This document shows positions 29,772-39,252 of a DNA stretch of 64,000 nucleotides, piece after piece. Within the stretch, counting starts at the first letter, position 1. Each line of letters opens with the position of its first letter. A program made the position numbers and the translations under genes. Under the pieces are notes generated by a model. It was not told where the DNA came from, made no database searches, and saw nothing but the letters and a program-made list of their open reading frames with translations. Source of the DNA: Planktotalea sp. (lineage in GTDB: Bacteria > Pseudomonadota > Alphaproteobacteria > Rhodobacterales > Rhodobacteraceae); assembly GCF_018607995.1 (NCBI RefSeq), contig NZ_JABBAL010000030.1, positions 186,001 through 250,000 of the forward strand, written 5' to 3'.

Positions 29772-30736
29772 TACTCACCCAACATCCAAGTGCCATCTGG
29801 CCAAAAAGCGTGAAACGCGAAGGCAAACATCACATCATGCGGTAAGTCGCGCCCCTGCGCATCCTTGACGCGTACACCGCCCACATCACGGCTTTTCGCA
29901 ATATTGCGGCCATCTAAAGCCGAGGCTTGACCTGCTTTCCAGGTCAAGCTCACACCGTTTTCCGTCACAGCGCCAAGCTTGGACAAACGCGTCAAAGGCC
30001 AGGCGCGATCTCCGACACGCACAACGCGTTCCAGCGCAGGAATGCCATGGGGCGGATTTTCACCACTATACAAGAACGGCTTGGTTGAACTGTCATAACT
30101 CACATAGGGGTTGCGGCCATATTGGCGTGCAAAATCAGGTTCGTCCATCACTAACCCTTCTGGATTGCGCGCAACGTACTCGTCCCAGCTTTCCATCCAA
30201 GTGGGAAATTGAACCAGTTCACTTTCCAGCAAATCACCAACGATTGCCTCGCCAATCGCTTGCTGCCACCAGGTTTCAGTTTCGCGATCATACATTACCA
30301 TATCCGAATTGCGCAGCTTGCCAGACACACCAAACGTCAGCGTGCCTTGCTTTACGCGCCGATCAAAGGTGATACCGGAATTACACAACGGACAGAAAGT
30401 TACAGCAACAGGCACGCCACCGACCACATCATTGGCGATCTCATGCCATGTCAGATATCGTACAGGATAGGCACGCACATCACCGTTGATCTCAACGGTG
30501 ATCACAGGTTCTGTCCCGCCAATGCGCGTCTCCGTGCTGGCTTTGCGAAACTTGGGATTGTTCAGCGCAGGGATGCCATCTTTGGGCGGACCGCCAGACA
30601 TGATCTCAACCCAGTTTTCAACTGTGGTTTTCTCAAAATCAGTTTTCGGCCATTCATGTTGCCAAAATTCAGGGCTGGCCGACGCCGTCCCCATCACCAG
30701 CGATAGACCCAAGGCCAAAGCGATCCGTTTCAACAT
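29771..30736 (-). CDS. DUF3179 domain exported protein
   Basis: This 321-residue protein has a clear signal peptide (MLKRIALALGLSLVMGTASA) and the DUF3179 domain: GPPKDGIPALNNPKF near the N terminus, VRYLTWHEIANDVVGGVPV, then VTFCPLCNSGITFDRR with a CPLC motif that could bind metal or form a disulfide, and SDMVMYDRETETWWQQ. Function of the family is unknown; it is periplasmic or extracellular. A 9-bp inverted repeat covers the GGAGGG ribosome binding site just before the ATG. It lies downstream of two cyclophilin genes on the same strand. Confidence 0.9.
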   Translation of the reverse strand: MLKRIALALGLSLVMGTASASPEFWQHEWPKTDFEKTTVENWVEIMSGGPPKDGIPALNNPKFRKASTETRIGGTEPVITVEINGDVRAYPVRYLTWHEIANDVVGGVPVAVTFCPLCNSGITFDRRVKQGTLTFGVSGKLRNSDMVMYDRETETWWQQAIGEAIVGDLLESELVQFPTWMESWDEYVARNPEGLVMDEPDFARQYGRNPYVSYDSSTKPFLYSGENPPHGIPALERVVRVGDRAWPLTRLSKLGAVTENGVSLTWKAGQASALDGRNIAKSRDVGGVRVKDAQGRDLPHDVMFAFAFHAFWPDGTWMLGE

Positions 30737-30738
30737 AA

Positions 30739-30773
30739 AAGCACCCTCCAGAGAATTCCTCCAAAGGGTGCTT
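30739..30773 (-). promoter_or_regulatory. Hairpin overlapping the ribosome binding site of the DUF3179 gene
   Basis: On the minus strand, AAGCACCCT pairs with AGGGTGCTT (9 bp, 17-base loop). The 3' arm contains most of the GGAGGG ribosome binding site and is followed by TT and the ATG. The loop carries a second GGAGGA. The element could hide the binding site, or act as a weak terminator between the cyclophilin and DUF3179 genes. Confidence 0.5.
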
Positions 30774-30822
30774 CAAAAAGCTTAGTTCGTATAGCTCCAC
30801 ACACGCAATTGTGCATCCGGCT

Positions 30823-31371
30823 TTACTCGGTGACGGTCACAGTCTTCATCATATCAGGCGTGCCCACAACGGCGCCATTGCCGCCTGTGCCCAGCTTGAT
30901 TTGATCTACCACATCCATGCCAGCTGTCACGCGACCAACAACCGTGTACTGACCGTTCAGAAAATCGCCATCATCGAACATAATGAAAAACTGGCTGTTC
31001 GCTGAATTCGGGTTCTGGCTTCGCGCCATGCCGACGATACCGCGTTTGAACGGCTCGGACGAAAACTCTGCCTGAATGTCAGGCATATCAGAGCCGCCCA
31101 TGCCAGCACGGGACGTATTGCCGCTGGATTGACCAAACTGAACATCGCCCGTTTGCGCCATGAAGCCATCAATCACACGATGGAAAACAACGCCATTATA
31201 CGCGCCGCTTTCTGCAATCGCAGTGATCTGCGCGACATGTTCCGGGGCCAAATCCTCAAGTAAGTCGATGGCGATTGTACCATTGGCACCTTCACCAGCG
31301 ACTTCAACCTGAAGGCCCGTCGCAAGCGCGGGGCTTGCGAACAGGCACAGGGCAAACGCGAGCTTACGCAT
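30823..31371 (-). CDS. Exported cyclophilin-type peptidyl-prolyl isomerase
   Basis: This 182-residue cyclophilin has an N-terminal signal peptide (MRKLAFALCLFASPALAT), placing it in the periplasm, where it would isomerise prolyl bonds in secreted proteins. Core motifs are VVFHRVIDGFMAQTGDVQFG, GIVGMARSQNPNSANSQFFI and GQYTVVGRV. The catalytic Arg lies in FHRVI. The ATG at 31371 overlaps the stop region of the upstream cyclophilin gene by 8 bases; an in-frame TTG at 31380 is less likely. The two cyclophilins look like a tandem duplication with separate cellular locations. Confidence 0.92.
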   Translation of the reverse strand: MRKLAFALCLFASPALATGLQVEVAGEGANGTIAIDLLEDLAPEHVAQITAIAESGAYNGVVFHRVIDGFMAQTGDVQFGQSSGNTSRAGMGGSDMPDIQAEFSSEPFKRGIVGMARSQNPNSANSQFFIMFDDGDFLNGQYTVVGRVTAGMDVVDQIKLGTGGNGAVVGTPDMMKTVTVTE

Positions 31372-31870
31372 CTGCGGCAACTTTCATGGACACCATGCGA
31401 TCCGGCTCCACAGGTGGCTCGCCGCGTGTGATTGCATCAACCAAATCCATGCCTGACGTCACGCGGCCATAAACCGTATACTGACCATTGAGAAAGTTGT
31501 TGTCAGAAAAGTTAATGAAGAACTGGCTGTTTGCAGAATCAGGGCTCTGGCTGCGCGCCGCACCGATTGTACCACGATCATGTGGCAGCTTGGAGAACTC
31601 AGCTGGCAAATCAGGCATGTCAGAGCCGCCCGTGCCAGCCATACGGATGTTGAAATCCTTTTCCATGTTGCCATTCGCGACGTCACCAGTTTGCGCCATA
31701 AAACCGTCAATCACACGGTGGAATGCCACGTTGTCGTATGCGCCTGAGCGCGCAAGCTCTTTCATACGTTCACAGTGCTTCGGTGCTACATCGGGAAGCA
31801 ATTCAATTGTGACTGTGCCGTCTTTGAGTTCCAGCAGGATTGTGTTTTCGAGATCTTTTGTATCGGCCAT
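31364..31870 (-). CDS. ppiB: Cytoplasmic cyclophilin-type peptidyl-prolyl isomerase
   Basis: This 168-residue cyclophilin lacks a signal peptide (MADTKDLENTILLELKDG), so it is cytoplasmic. Motifs are VAFHRVIDGFMAQTGDVANG, GTIGAARSQSPDSANSQFFI and GQYTVYGRVTSG. The start is fixed by AAAGGAG seven bases upstream. It overlaps the following exported paralogue and is divergent from pgk. The two paralogues share the same motif spacing, apart from the signal peptide and an inserted MEKDFNIRMAGTG segment. Confidence 0.93.
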   Translation of the reverse strand: MADTKDLENTILLELKDGTVTIELLPDVAPKHCERMKELARSGAYDNVAFHRVIDGFMAQTGDVANGNMEKDFNIRMAGTGGSDMPDLPAEFSKLPHDRGTIGAARSQSPDSANSQFFINFSDNNFLNGQYTVYGRVTSGMDLVDAITRGEPPVEPDRMVSMKVAADA

Positions 31871-31994
31871 TCGGGCGCTCCTTTGATATCTGTTGGCGCA
31901 GTATCTAAGGCCCATTGCCGCAATGGACAAGGCAAGCATTGACGATAAGCGCTTTGAGCGGCAAAGACAGGCTAAACCTGACAGGAGAAATATT

Positions 31995-33185
31995 ATGAGC
32001 TGGACAACTTTGGATCAAATGGACCTTGCAGGAAAGCGTGTGCTGACGCGCGTGGATATCAACGTTCCGATGGAAAACGGCGTGGTCACAGATGCCACAC
32101 GGATCGAACGGATTGTTCCGACTGTGCGCGATATCCTAGCTGCTGGCGGCCTGCCGATCCTGCTTGCACATTTCGGGCGCCCCAAAGGTCAGCGCATACC
32201 AGAGATGAGCTTGCAGCCCTTGGTACCGACCTTGGAAACCGCATTCGAGTGTGATGTCATGTTCTCTGCCAATTGTACTGGCGCGGGCGCAAGTGCGGCC
32301 GCCGGCGCATTGCAAGCAGGTCAGGTTCTTTTGCTGGAAAACACACGCTATCACGCTGCAGAGCCTGCGAACGATCCCACCTTCGCGGCTGAAATCGCCA
32401 AACTTGGCGATATCTATTGCAACGACGCCTTCTCTGCTGCGCACCGCGCACACGCAAGCACCGAAGGTCTCGCACATCTACTGCCGTCCTGCGCGGGTCG
32501 CTTGATGCAAACGGAATTGAGTGCCTTAGCGGGTGCATTAAGCGCGCCGAAGCGCCCTGTCGTTGCGGTGGTTGGCGGTGCGAAAGTGTCGAGCAAATTG
32601 GAGCTGCTCGGCAATCTCGTGGAAAAGGTCGATCATCTCGTGATTGGCGGCGGCATGGCGAACACCTTCTTAGCCGCACAAGGGATTGATGTAGGTAAGT
32701 CGCTGGCAGAGCATGATATGACCAACACTGCGCTTGAGATTCTCGGCAAAGCCAAAAGCGCAGGAAGCGAAATTGTGCTGCCCTCTGACATCGTTGTCGC
32801 GCGAGAATTCAAAGCAGGCGCAGATAACCAGACCCTACCCGCAAACGCCTGCCCCTCAGATGCGATGATCCTTGATGCTGGCCCCAAAACCGTCGCGCGG
32901 ATTTCGACGATCCTGGATGGTGCCAAAACGCTCATCTGGAACGGCCCGCTTGGCGCGTTTGAGATAGATCCTTTCGATATGGCCACCAACGCTGCTGCTG
33001 CTTACGCAGCGGATCTCTCCGAGCAAGGCAAGCTGATCTCCGTCGCAGGCGGCGGCGACACCGTCGCGGCCCTGAACCAAGCGGGTGCGGCAGAGAAATT
33101 TACCTATATCTCTACTGCAGGCGGTGCATTCTTAGAATGGATGGAGGGTAAAACATTGCCTGGGGTCGCCGCCCTCAGCAGCTAA
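31995..33185 (+). CDS. pgk: Phosphoglycerate kinase
   Basis: Pgk transfers phosphate between 1,3-bisphosphoglycerate and ADP. The 396-residue protein has [27 protein letters not shown], the substrate-binding [38 protein letters not shown] and the nucleotide loop [14 protein letters not shown]. The start ([11 protein letters not shown]) follows AGGAGAAATATT. It lies about 1.8 kb upstream of a class I aldolase on the same strand with an exported protein of unknown role between them. Confidence 0.97.
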   Translation: MSWTTLDQMDLAGKRVLTRVDINVPMENGVVTDATRIERIVPTVRDILAAGGLPILLAHFGRPKGQRIPEMSLQPLVPTLETAFECDVMFSANCTGAGASAAAGALQAGQVLLLENTRYHAAEPANDPTFAAEIAKLGDIYCNDAFSAAHRAHASTEGLAHLLPSCAGRLMQTELSALAGALSAPKRPVVAVVGGAKVSSKLELLGNLVEKVDHLVIGGGMANTFLAAQGIDVGKSLAEHDMTNTALEILGKAKSAGSEIVLPSDIVVAREFKAGADNQTLPANACPSDAMILDAGPKTVARISTILDGAKTLIWNGPLGAFEIDPFDMATNAAAAYAADLSEQGKLISVAGGGDTVAALNQAGAAEKFTYISTAGGAFLEWMEGKTLPGVAALSS

Positions 33186-33273
33186 GCACGGGGACGGTCA
33201 GGTATCCTTGCCCTTGCCGAAATACGAATTTCGAGTACCCTGAGGGTGATTTTATCAGCCTCGGGATTATACG

Positions 33274-34866
33274 ATGTCCGTTACACGCACTATTTTACAC
33301 ACTACTGCGCTTACTTGTGCCCTTGCACTGCCGCTTCATGCTCAAGAGCAAGCCGCTGAAAACCCTGTCACTCTTTGGGATAACTTCTCGCTCGACAATA
33401 TTTTGGCGATGGTCGTGCAAAGCTTTATTCCAACCCTGCGCGTATTGGCAGATGTGCGCTATGAACAGATCGATGTCGAAGTTGTACGCAACCGTGTCGC
33501 GCTTGTTGGCGTCGATGTGCGCCCGTTTTTGCCCTATGTCGAGGGGGACGCTTGCGCAATTACAGCTGACGGGCTGATACTGAGCGGGCAGCCTCTTGAT
33601 CGCCAGCAAGGCTATATCATCAATATTGCACTTGAAGGCGCGGTACTTGATTTTGATTGCCTGCCAAGCGACGCGCGCCCTGTAGTTGGCATGATGGGCG
33701 TCGATGATATCCGCCTTGATCGCATGACTATTAACGTGAACTACGATTTCGCCTCCGGCGGGGCGATGATCAATTTCGGCGCAGATCTAGACAAGCTTGC
33801 AGCACTCAGCGGCTCCGTCGATCTTGACTACATCAGTTACCGCATGGATCTCGACACCGAAGAGGTCAGCCCAGCCGTCTATGTGAACCACGCACAGCTT
33901 TCTTTGGAAAATCGCGGGCTTTATGAAGCGGGATCGCGCATGGCCCCTCCCGGCATGCTTGATCCGGCCGCTTTGGAGCAACTGATCCCCGGAGCGTTGA
34001 GCGAGATGTTTGGTGAGATGAATGGTTTTGATGCGCGCGAGCTTAGTACAGAGCAAGAAGCGTTCATTAATCAAGCCATCGTTACCGCCAAAGCCTTTGT
34101 CGCAAACCCCGGTCAGATAACCGTTGAAACCGCCGCGCCAAATACGCCTGTGCGTTTGGGAGAAGGCGATCTGGAGGACCCCAAAGCGATGTTCTCTAAA
34201 CTCGCGCCGACAATCGGCACAGTTCCCATGGCGATCTCTCGCGGCATTCCCGCGGCTGAACTAAAGCAAGCAATCGACGGGCTTTTGCCGACAGCGCGCA
34301 ATCTTGACGTTGGTCGTGCTCTGCTGAGCGGAGTGGGCGCACCGCGCAACACCACTTTGGGTCTGCGTCTGCTTGATCCGCTCGCAAAAGAGGGCAACGC
34401 TGAAGCAACATCCCTGATGGCAGAAGCAATGCAGCACAGCAACGCCGCGACAGCCTATCGATTGGCCCTGCATGCAAGCGCAAATGGCCAAACCGGCAGT
34501 CTGAGTTTGCTCAATGATCTTGAGGATGCGCTAAGTCTGAACGAACTGCTTGAGGTGCAAGATATCATGCTTGGTGGCGGCGGACCTGTTTCTGCTGATT
34601 TCGCCTCTATCGGTGACATTAGGCGCGCGGCGCGCGGCCATCTTTTGGGAACCACGCGCATTCGATCCTACCGCGCGGCCTACTACTGGGCCTCTGTGGG
34701 GGCCGCAACGGGCGATGTTGCCTCTGCCACGATCCGCAACGAGATTGATACGATCATGCGATTGCGCGGTGCCACAAATGCTTGGGCAGAGGTACAAACC
34801 AGCCTCGAAAACGGTGTACTGCGCGATTGGGTAGGGCGTGATTTGCCTGCTGAGCTGCAAAAATAG
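33274..34866 (+). CDS. Exported protein of unknown function (530 residues)
   Basis: The protein has a signal peptide (MSVTRTILHTTALTCALALPLHAQ) and a mature part without membrane helices, so it is periplasmic or outer-membrane associated. The first part contains beta-rich segments (YEQIDVEVVRNRVALVGVDV, YIINIALEGAVLDFDC) with two cysteines possibly paired (DACAIT and FDCLPS). The second (about 370-530) is helical with Sel1/TPR-like alternation (LLDPLAKEGNAEATSLMAEA, AATAYRLALHASANG). I recognise no named domain. It lies between pgk and the aldolase gene and is full-length and coding-like throughout. Confidence 0.8.
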   Translation: MSVTRTILHTTALTCALALPLHAQEQAAENPVTLWDNFSLDNILAMVVQSFIPTLRVLADVRYEQIDVEVVRNRVALVGVDVRPFLPYVEGDACAITADGLILSGQPLDRQQGYIINIALEGAVLDFDCLPSDARPVVGMMGVDDIRLDRMTINVNYDFASGGAMINFGADLDKLAALSGSVDLDYISYRMDLDTEEVSPAVYVNHAQLSLENRGLYEAGSRMAPPGMLDPAALEQLIPGALSEMFGEMNGFDARELSTEQEAFINQAIVTAKAFVANPGQITVETAAPNTPVRLGEGDLEDPKAMFSKLAPTIGTVPMAISRGIPAAELKQAIDGLLPTARNLDVGRALLSGVGAPRNTTLGLRLLDPLAKEGNAEATSLMAEAMQHSNAATAYRLALHASANGQTGSLSLLNDLEDALSLNELLEVQDIMLGGGGPVSADFASIGDIRRAARGHLLGTTRIRSYRAAYYWASVGAATGDVASATIRNEIDTIMRLRGATNAWAEVQTSLENGVLRDWVGRDLPAELQK

Positions 34867-34968
34867 GCTATCCGCAAAAAAGCTGCCCCCATGTTAGCGC
34901 AACCCTGATTGCCTAAGAGCGGGGGCTCACCTACACCGCGTTTAACGCAAGCAAAACAAGGTGTTCAG

Positions 34969-35862
34969 ATGACCAATCCACAAATGGCTGAGAAAATTCG
35001 CACAGGTAACGGCTTTATCGCGGCCTTGGATCAGTCGGGTGGATCGACACCGAAATCTTTGCGTATTTATGGCGTTGAGGACAGCGACTACAACACCGAC
35101 GCGGAAATGTTTGATTTGATCCACAGCATGCGCGCGCGCATCGTGTCGTCCCCTGCGTTTACGGGGGAGCGTGTGATCGGCGCGATCTTGTTCGAGATGA
35201 CGATGGAGCGCGAGATCGGTGGCAAACCTTCGGCCAAGGCGCTCTGGGAGGACAATGGCATTGTGCCGTTCTTGAAGATCGACAAAGGTCTCGAAGATGT
35301 CGCCAACGGAGCGCAGATCTTGAAACCGATGCCCGTGCTCGACGAATTACTTAAACGTGCCGTTGCCAATGGCGTGTTCGGTACGAAAGCGCGCTCTGTC
35401 ATCAGCGCTGCAAACGTTGATGGCATCCGCGCCGTTGTCCAGCAGCAATTTAAAGTGGGCAATCAGGTTTTGGCCGCAGGGCTTGTCCCGATCATCGAAC
35501 CGGAAGTCACCATCGATATCGCAGACAAGGCCGATGTAGAGCAGATTCTGCTCAACGAAATCACGAGTGCCCTTGATACGGTGCCGGAGGGCCAGCAGAT
35601 CATGCTCAAGCTCACATTGCCTGAAGTCGCCAACACATATGCGGCCCTCAATGATCATCCCAAAGTGATGAAAGTCGTGGCGCTTTCGGGCGGCTATGAT
35701 CGCGCTGAAGCAACTAAGCGCCTATCCCAGAACACAGGTATGATCGCTAGCTTCAGCCGCGCGTTAACCGAAGGGCTTTCGCACAAACAAAGCGATGCTG
35801 ACTTCAACACCACACTGGATGGCACCATAGCACAAATCCACGAGGCCTCGATCGCAGGATAA
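34969..35862 (+). CDS. fda: Class I fructose-bisphosphate aldolase
   Basis: This 297-residue class I (Schiff-base) aldolase is of the bacterial/plant-like type. Signatures are GFIAALDQSGGSTPKSL near the N terminus, SPAFTGERVIGAILFE, VPFLKIDKGLE, GLVPIIEPEVTI and the probable Schiff-base lysine region IMLKLTLPEV. It cleaves fructose 1,6-bisphosphate reversibly. The ATG at 34969 is preferred over an in-frame ATG at 34909, whose product start is not conserved-looking. A G/C-rich inverted repeat (GCCCCC...GGGGGC, 34883-34927) lies upstream. Confidence 0.95.
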   Translation: MTNPQMAEKIRTGNGFIAALDQSGGSTPKSLRIYGVEDSDYNTDAEMFDLIHSMRARIVSSPAFTGERVIGAILFEMTMEREIGGKPSAKALWEDNGIVPFLKIDKGLEDVANGAQILKPMPVLDELLKRAVANGVFGTKARSVISAANVDGIRAVVQQQFKVGNQVLAAGLVPIIEPEVTIDIADKADVEQILLNEITSALDTVPEGQQIMLKLTLPEVANTYAALNDHPKVMKVVALSGGYDRAEATKRLSQNTGMIASFSRALTEGLSHKQSDADFNTTLDGTIAQIHEASIAG

Positions 35863-35863
35863 A

Positions 35864-36477
35864 TTAGTCCGCCTCGAGCTTTGCAATGCGGACTTTTAGG
35901 GCGGCGTTCTCCGTCTGTAACTGCCCCATTTGACCACCGACGACTTGGCGGATCACATCCTCTGAATCAAGCTTCGAGACGTATTTCGGACAGTTCCAGT
36001 CCAGCGCGATCACGTCGATACACAAAAGGCGCTCTGGCGAGGTCTGATCTTGTGGCAATGCAGCGATCAAACCATCTTGTGCGTCGGAAAGTCTGAGCAA
36101 TGTCGCGCGACCTTGGATTTTTAAGCGAGCTTGGTTCAGATAATCAATTAAGAACAACGATACATGTGCGTCTTTTTGCAAATTGCCCATGATGATAAAC
36201 TGACGATTTCCATGGTAATCCGCACAGACCAGTTAACGTGTTGTATGGACGCGCAAAAATCCGAAGGGACCACCGCAATGTTGCACATAAAGCCAGTAAT
36301 CTGGGTTTGTTGAGGCGATGTAAAGTTCTCGCACGCTTGGATGAAGGCGATGTCATCGGGGCTTAAGCTGTCTTGCGTGCGGCGCGGGTACATCTTTTGG
36401 AATTGCTTGAAAGACCCATCTGCTTTTTGTAGCTCTTGAACTGCTTGGTGAAAAATCAGCTCGCCATAGTTTTCCAT
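35864..36477 (-). pseudogene. Pyridoxamine 5'-phosphate oxidase-related protein, broken
   Basis: The minus strand encodes the start of a PNPOx-like flavin-binding protein (MENYGELIFHQAVQELQK, then DSLSPDDIAFIQACENF). At about 36321-36325 the frame slips: adding one T restores FYIASTNPDYWLYVQHCGG, followed by PFGFLRVHTTR. That frame has a TAA at 36233-36235 and then continues with LVCADYHGNRQFIIMGNLQK and a complete C-terminal half (ending in LQTENAALKVRIAKLEAD). A one-base deletion and a stop both disable it. The stop lies one base from the convergent aldolase stop, and lpxB lies upstream. Confidence 0.85.
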
Positions 36478-36489
36478 GGCGTATCCTTT

Positions 36490-37644
36490 TTAGTTCAGCG
36501 TTTGGTGATCAGACAGCCCGTCAAGCACAGCCTGCGCCGCACGAAGACCGGGCGCATCGCCGCCCTGCCCGAGCCGCTGCATCGTGACACGCATCGTCTC
36601 GTTTTGGTTCGCACCATCATTCATCACTTGCAGCAGGCCTTCGGCAATGCGTTCAGGCACGCACTCCGCACCTATAAATTCGGGAACAGCGCGGGTGTCT
36701 GAGACGAGATTGACCAGCGTTACAGTATCTACTTTTAACATGCGTCCAATGATCTGGCGCGACAGCCAGTTCATATCATAGGCGATAACCATAGGTGTAC
36801 CAGCCGCTGCAAGTTCAAGCGAGACAGTGCCAGACGCCGCGAGCGCAACATCAGCTGCTTTGAACGCTGCACGCTTTTGCGCCTTGTCTTCAGAGCGGAT
36901 CACAAGCGGATCACAGGGCCAGTCTTTGACGGCTTCACACACGAGATGCTCAACAGGTGCGGCGGTGGGGATAACGACACGCAGATCTGGTGTCGTTTGC
37001 AAGACTGGTTCAAGAACTTGCCCAAAGATCGGCGCGAGGCGCCCTACCTCGCCGCGTCTTGATCCGGGTAAAACCAGCGCAAGCGGTGCATCGCCAATAC
37101 CATGCTCAACGCGAAACTCTTGCGCTTCAGTTTCACTGGCTTGCATATCCGTTACCACAGGATGCCCCACGAAATCGCAGCGCATCCCTGCGGCTTTCAT
37201 ATAGGGCGGCTCAAACGGGAACAACGCGAGCACTTGATCGATATGGCGCGCCATCTTCACGGCACGCCCTGCACGCCACGCCCAAACTGTTGGGGCCACG
37301 TAGTGCACACAACGAATTTGGCTTTTTTCCTTCACGAGCTTGGCAACACGTAGTGAAAACTCCGGCAGATCAATTGTGATCAACACATCCGGCTTATCCG
37401 CAATGATCGCATCAGCTGTTTCAGAAATGCGACGTTTGAGATGGCTATATTGCGACAGAATTTCCAAAATCCCCATGATGGAAATTTCCTCCATCGGGAA
37501 ACGGCTTTGCAAGCCTACCTCGCCCATCCGTGCGCCACCTATCCCGTCAAATTTAACCTCAGGCACCAGCGTTTGAAGCCCCTCCATCAAGGCCGCGCCA
37601 AGCTTGTCGCCAGAGGGTTCACCCGCGATAATAAAGGCCCGCAT
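36490..37644 (-). CDS. lpxB: Lipid-A-disaccharide synthase
   Basis: LpxB joins UDP-2,3-diacylglucosamine and lipid X to form lipid A disaccharide at the inner membrane. The 384-residue GT19 protein begins RAFIIAGEPSGDKLGAALM, contains LIDLPEF-type (TIDLPEFSLRVAK), HYVAPTVWAWR and VLPGSRRGEVGRLAPIF, and SGTVSLELAAAGTPMVIAY. The ATG at 37644 follows a GTG directly after the lpxI stop. It is the last gene of the fabZ-lpxA-lpxI-lpxB run. Confidence 0.95.
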   Translation of the reverse strand: MRAFIIAGEPSGDKLGAALMEGLQTLVPEVKFDGIGGARMGEVGLQSRFPMEEISIMGILEILSQYSHLKRRISETADAIIADKPDVLITIDLPEFSLRVAKLVKEKSQIRCVHYVAPTVWAWRAGRAVKMARHIDQVLALFPFEPPYMKAAGMRCDFVGHPVVTDMQASETEAQEFRVEHGIGDAPLALVLPGSRRGEVGRLAPIFGQVLEPVLQTTPDLRVVIPTAAPVEHLVCEAVKDWPCDPLVIRSEDKAQKRAAFKAADVALAASGTVSLELAAAGTPMVIAYDMNWLSRQIIGRMLKVDTVTLVNLVSDTRAVPEFIGAECVPERIAEGLLQVMNDGANQNETMRVTMQRLGQGGDAPGLRAAQAVLDGLSDHQTLN

Positions 37645-37647
37645 CAC

Positions 37648-38448
37648 TCAGATGTCCTGTGCGAAAATTGTAATATTGGCGGCTTTCGCAAAACGCATGG
37701 TTTCATCACGTTCAAGCAAAAGAACCGCGCCAGAAGCGATAACCAGCGTAGATAATTTTGCCGCTTTCATAGCGGTGAGCGTATCGGGTCCAATCGTTGG
37801 CATATCAACGCGCAAGTCCTGACCACGTTTGGGTGCTTTGACGAAAACACCACCCATTTTGCGCAAGTGTAACGGAGTTGCTGCGACAAAATTCAAAAGC
37901 GCATCAGTACCTTGCAGAGTCTCAATCCCGAGGCAGAGACCAGTCTCAACAACAACGCCCTGCCCTACGTCCACAGGGCTTAGGGTTTCAAGGATCGCAA
38001 TTCCTTTGGCTACATCGTTGCCGGTGATCTCGCTCAAAGCAGCGCCGCAAAGAAGACCGGCATCAACAGTCAAAGTTGAATCGACCTCGTGAGCCCCACG
38101 CACGCAAAACCCTTGTTCTTCAAAGATTGCAATTACCAGACGCAAAAGCGCATCATCCCCGCGCTGCATTGCCGGAATCAATCGCGGTGCGAGGCCTGTC
38201 ATCACTGCGTCAAACGCGCTTGGATCAAGGGGGGGGCGCGACATGGCACCTGCCATCACGATTTCGCTCACGTTTTGTGCTTTTAGAGATGCGAACAAAG
38301 CACCCATTTTTTCAAACGCATGTTCTTGTGTGGTGCCTGTAAGATCATGTCCAACGCCGGAAAAGCTGACCAAAATCGCATCAGGTTGAGCATACGCCAA
38401 ACGCTGGGGAAGCGCGCCACTGCCCGACAAGATCGCAAGACGGCCCAT
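37648..38448 (-). CDS. lpxI: UDP-2,3-diacylglucosamine diphosphatase LpxI
   Basis: LpxI hydrolyses UDP-2,3-diacylglucosamine to lipid X and UMP. It replaces LpxH in alphaproteobacteria and is unrelated in sequence. The 266-residue protein begins LAILSGSGALPQRLAYA, has VMAGAMSRPPLDPSAFDA in the N-terminal domain, and the C-terminal DUF1009 catalytic domain with FVKAPKRGQDLRVDMPTIGP. It lies between lpxA and lpxB, the precise metabolic order, with 3-base gaps on both sides. Confidence 0.94.
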   Translation of the reverse strand: MGRLAILSGSGALPQRLAYAQPDAILVSFSGVGHDLTGTTQEHAFEKMGALFASLKAQNVSEIVMAGAMSRPPLDPSAFDAVMTGLAPRLIPAMQRGDDALLRLVIAIFEEQGFCVRGAHEVDSTLTVDAGLLCGAALSEITGNDVAKGIAILETLSPVDVGQGVVVETGLCLGIETLQGTDALLNFVAATPLHLRKMGGVFVKAPKRGQDLRVDMPTIGPDTLTAMKAAKLSTLVIASGAVLLLERDETMRFAKAANITIFAQDI

Positions 38449-38451
38449 GCC

Positions 38452-39252
38452 TTAGCCACCCGGCGTCAGGAAGGAGCGATCCGAATCACCCGTGACAAAA
38501 TCCACAATATGGTGCACGTAATCGCTATTGGAATCTTCGCCCATACGCTTAACACGGTCTTGGAACGTTCCTTCGCCTTGCGCCATCATCTGGAACCCAG
38601 CACGCAGGGCCATAATGTCACCGCGCTCTACACCGCGACGTTTGAGACCAACAAGATTCAAGCCGTCAAGCTGACCACGCGGAGCCTGTACAAGGCCGTA
38701 AGGAATCACATCATTTGTCACCATTGTCACGGCACCAACGATCGCACCTTTGCCGATACGCACGAACTGATGAATGCCGGCTAGACCGCCGATGATAACG
38801 TCATCCTCGATGATACAATGGCCCGCAACGGCCGCACTATTCACCACAATCACGTTGTTGGCGATGATCACATCATGCGCCACATGGCATCCCGCCATCA
38901 ACAAGCAATCATCCCCAATCTTCGTCAGACCGCCGCCACCGCTCGTGCCTGTGTTCACGGTCACATGCTCGCGAATACGATTGCGCGATCCGATCTCAAG
39001 GCGGGTAATTTCGCCATCAAACTTCTTATCCTGCGGAATTTCACCAATTACGGCAAAGGAAAATATCGTGTTGTCCTCGCCTAAAGTGGTTTGGCCTTTC
39101 ACGACCGCGTGGCTCATCAAAACACAGCGCGCACCCATGTGCACATCAGCGCCGATGTAGGCGAATGGACCAATGATACAGCCCTCGCCAATCTGCGCAC
39201 CGTCCTCGACAACAGCACTCGCGTGGACGTCTGCGCTAGGGTGAACACTCAT
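38452..39252 (-). CDS. lpxA: UDP-N-acetylglucosamine O-acyltransferase
   Basis: LpxA carries out the first step of lipid A synthesis, transferring 3-hydroxyacyl from ACP to UDP-GlcNAc. The 266-residue protein is a left-handed beta helix of hexapeptide repeats ([42 protein letters not shown]). The catalytic His lies in AGCHVAHDV, and a C-terminal helical domain ends the protein. The stop codon of fabZ overlaps its start by 4 bases. No lpxC or lpxD is in the window. Confidence 0.96.
   Translation of the reverse strand: MSVHPSADVHASAVVEDGAQIGEGCIIGPFAYIGADVHMGARCVLMSHAVVKGQTTLGEDNTIFSFAVIGEIPQDKKFDGEITRLEIGSRNRIREHVTVNTGTSGGGGLTKIGDDCLLMAGCHVAHDVIIANNVIVVNSAAVAGHCIIEDDVIIGGLAGIHQFVRIGKGAIVGAVTMVTNDVIPYGLVQAPRGQLDGLNLVGLKRRGVERGDIMALRAGFQMMAQGEGTFQDRVKRMGEDSNSDYVHHIVDFVTGDSDRSFLTPGG

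Noticed and set aside
33225-33255. Short inverted repeats after pgk (CGAAAT/ATTTCG and ACCCT/AGGGT)
   Set aside because: Stems are short and lack a T tract; chance or a weak structure is as likely as a terminator.
34883-34927. GCCCCC...GGGGGC inverted repeat before the aldolase gene
   Set aside because: The loop exceeds 30 bases and there is no T tract or known motif, so no regulatory call was made beyond the mention in the gene entry.
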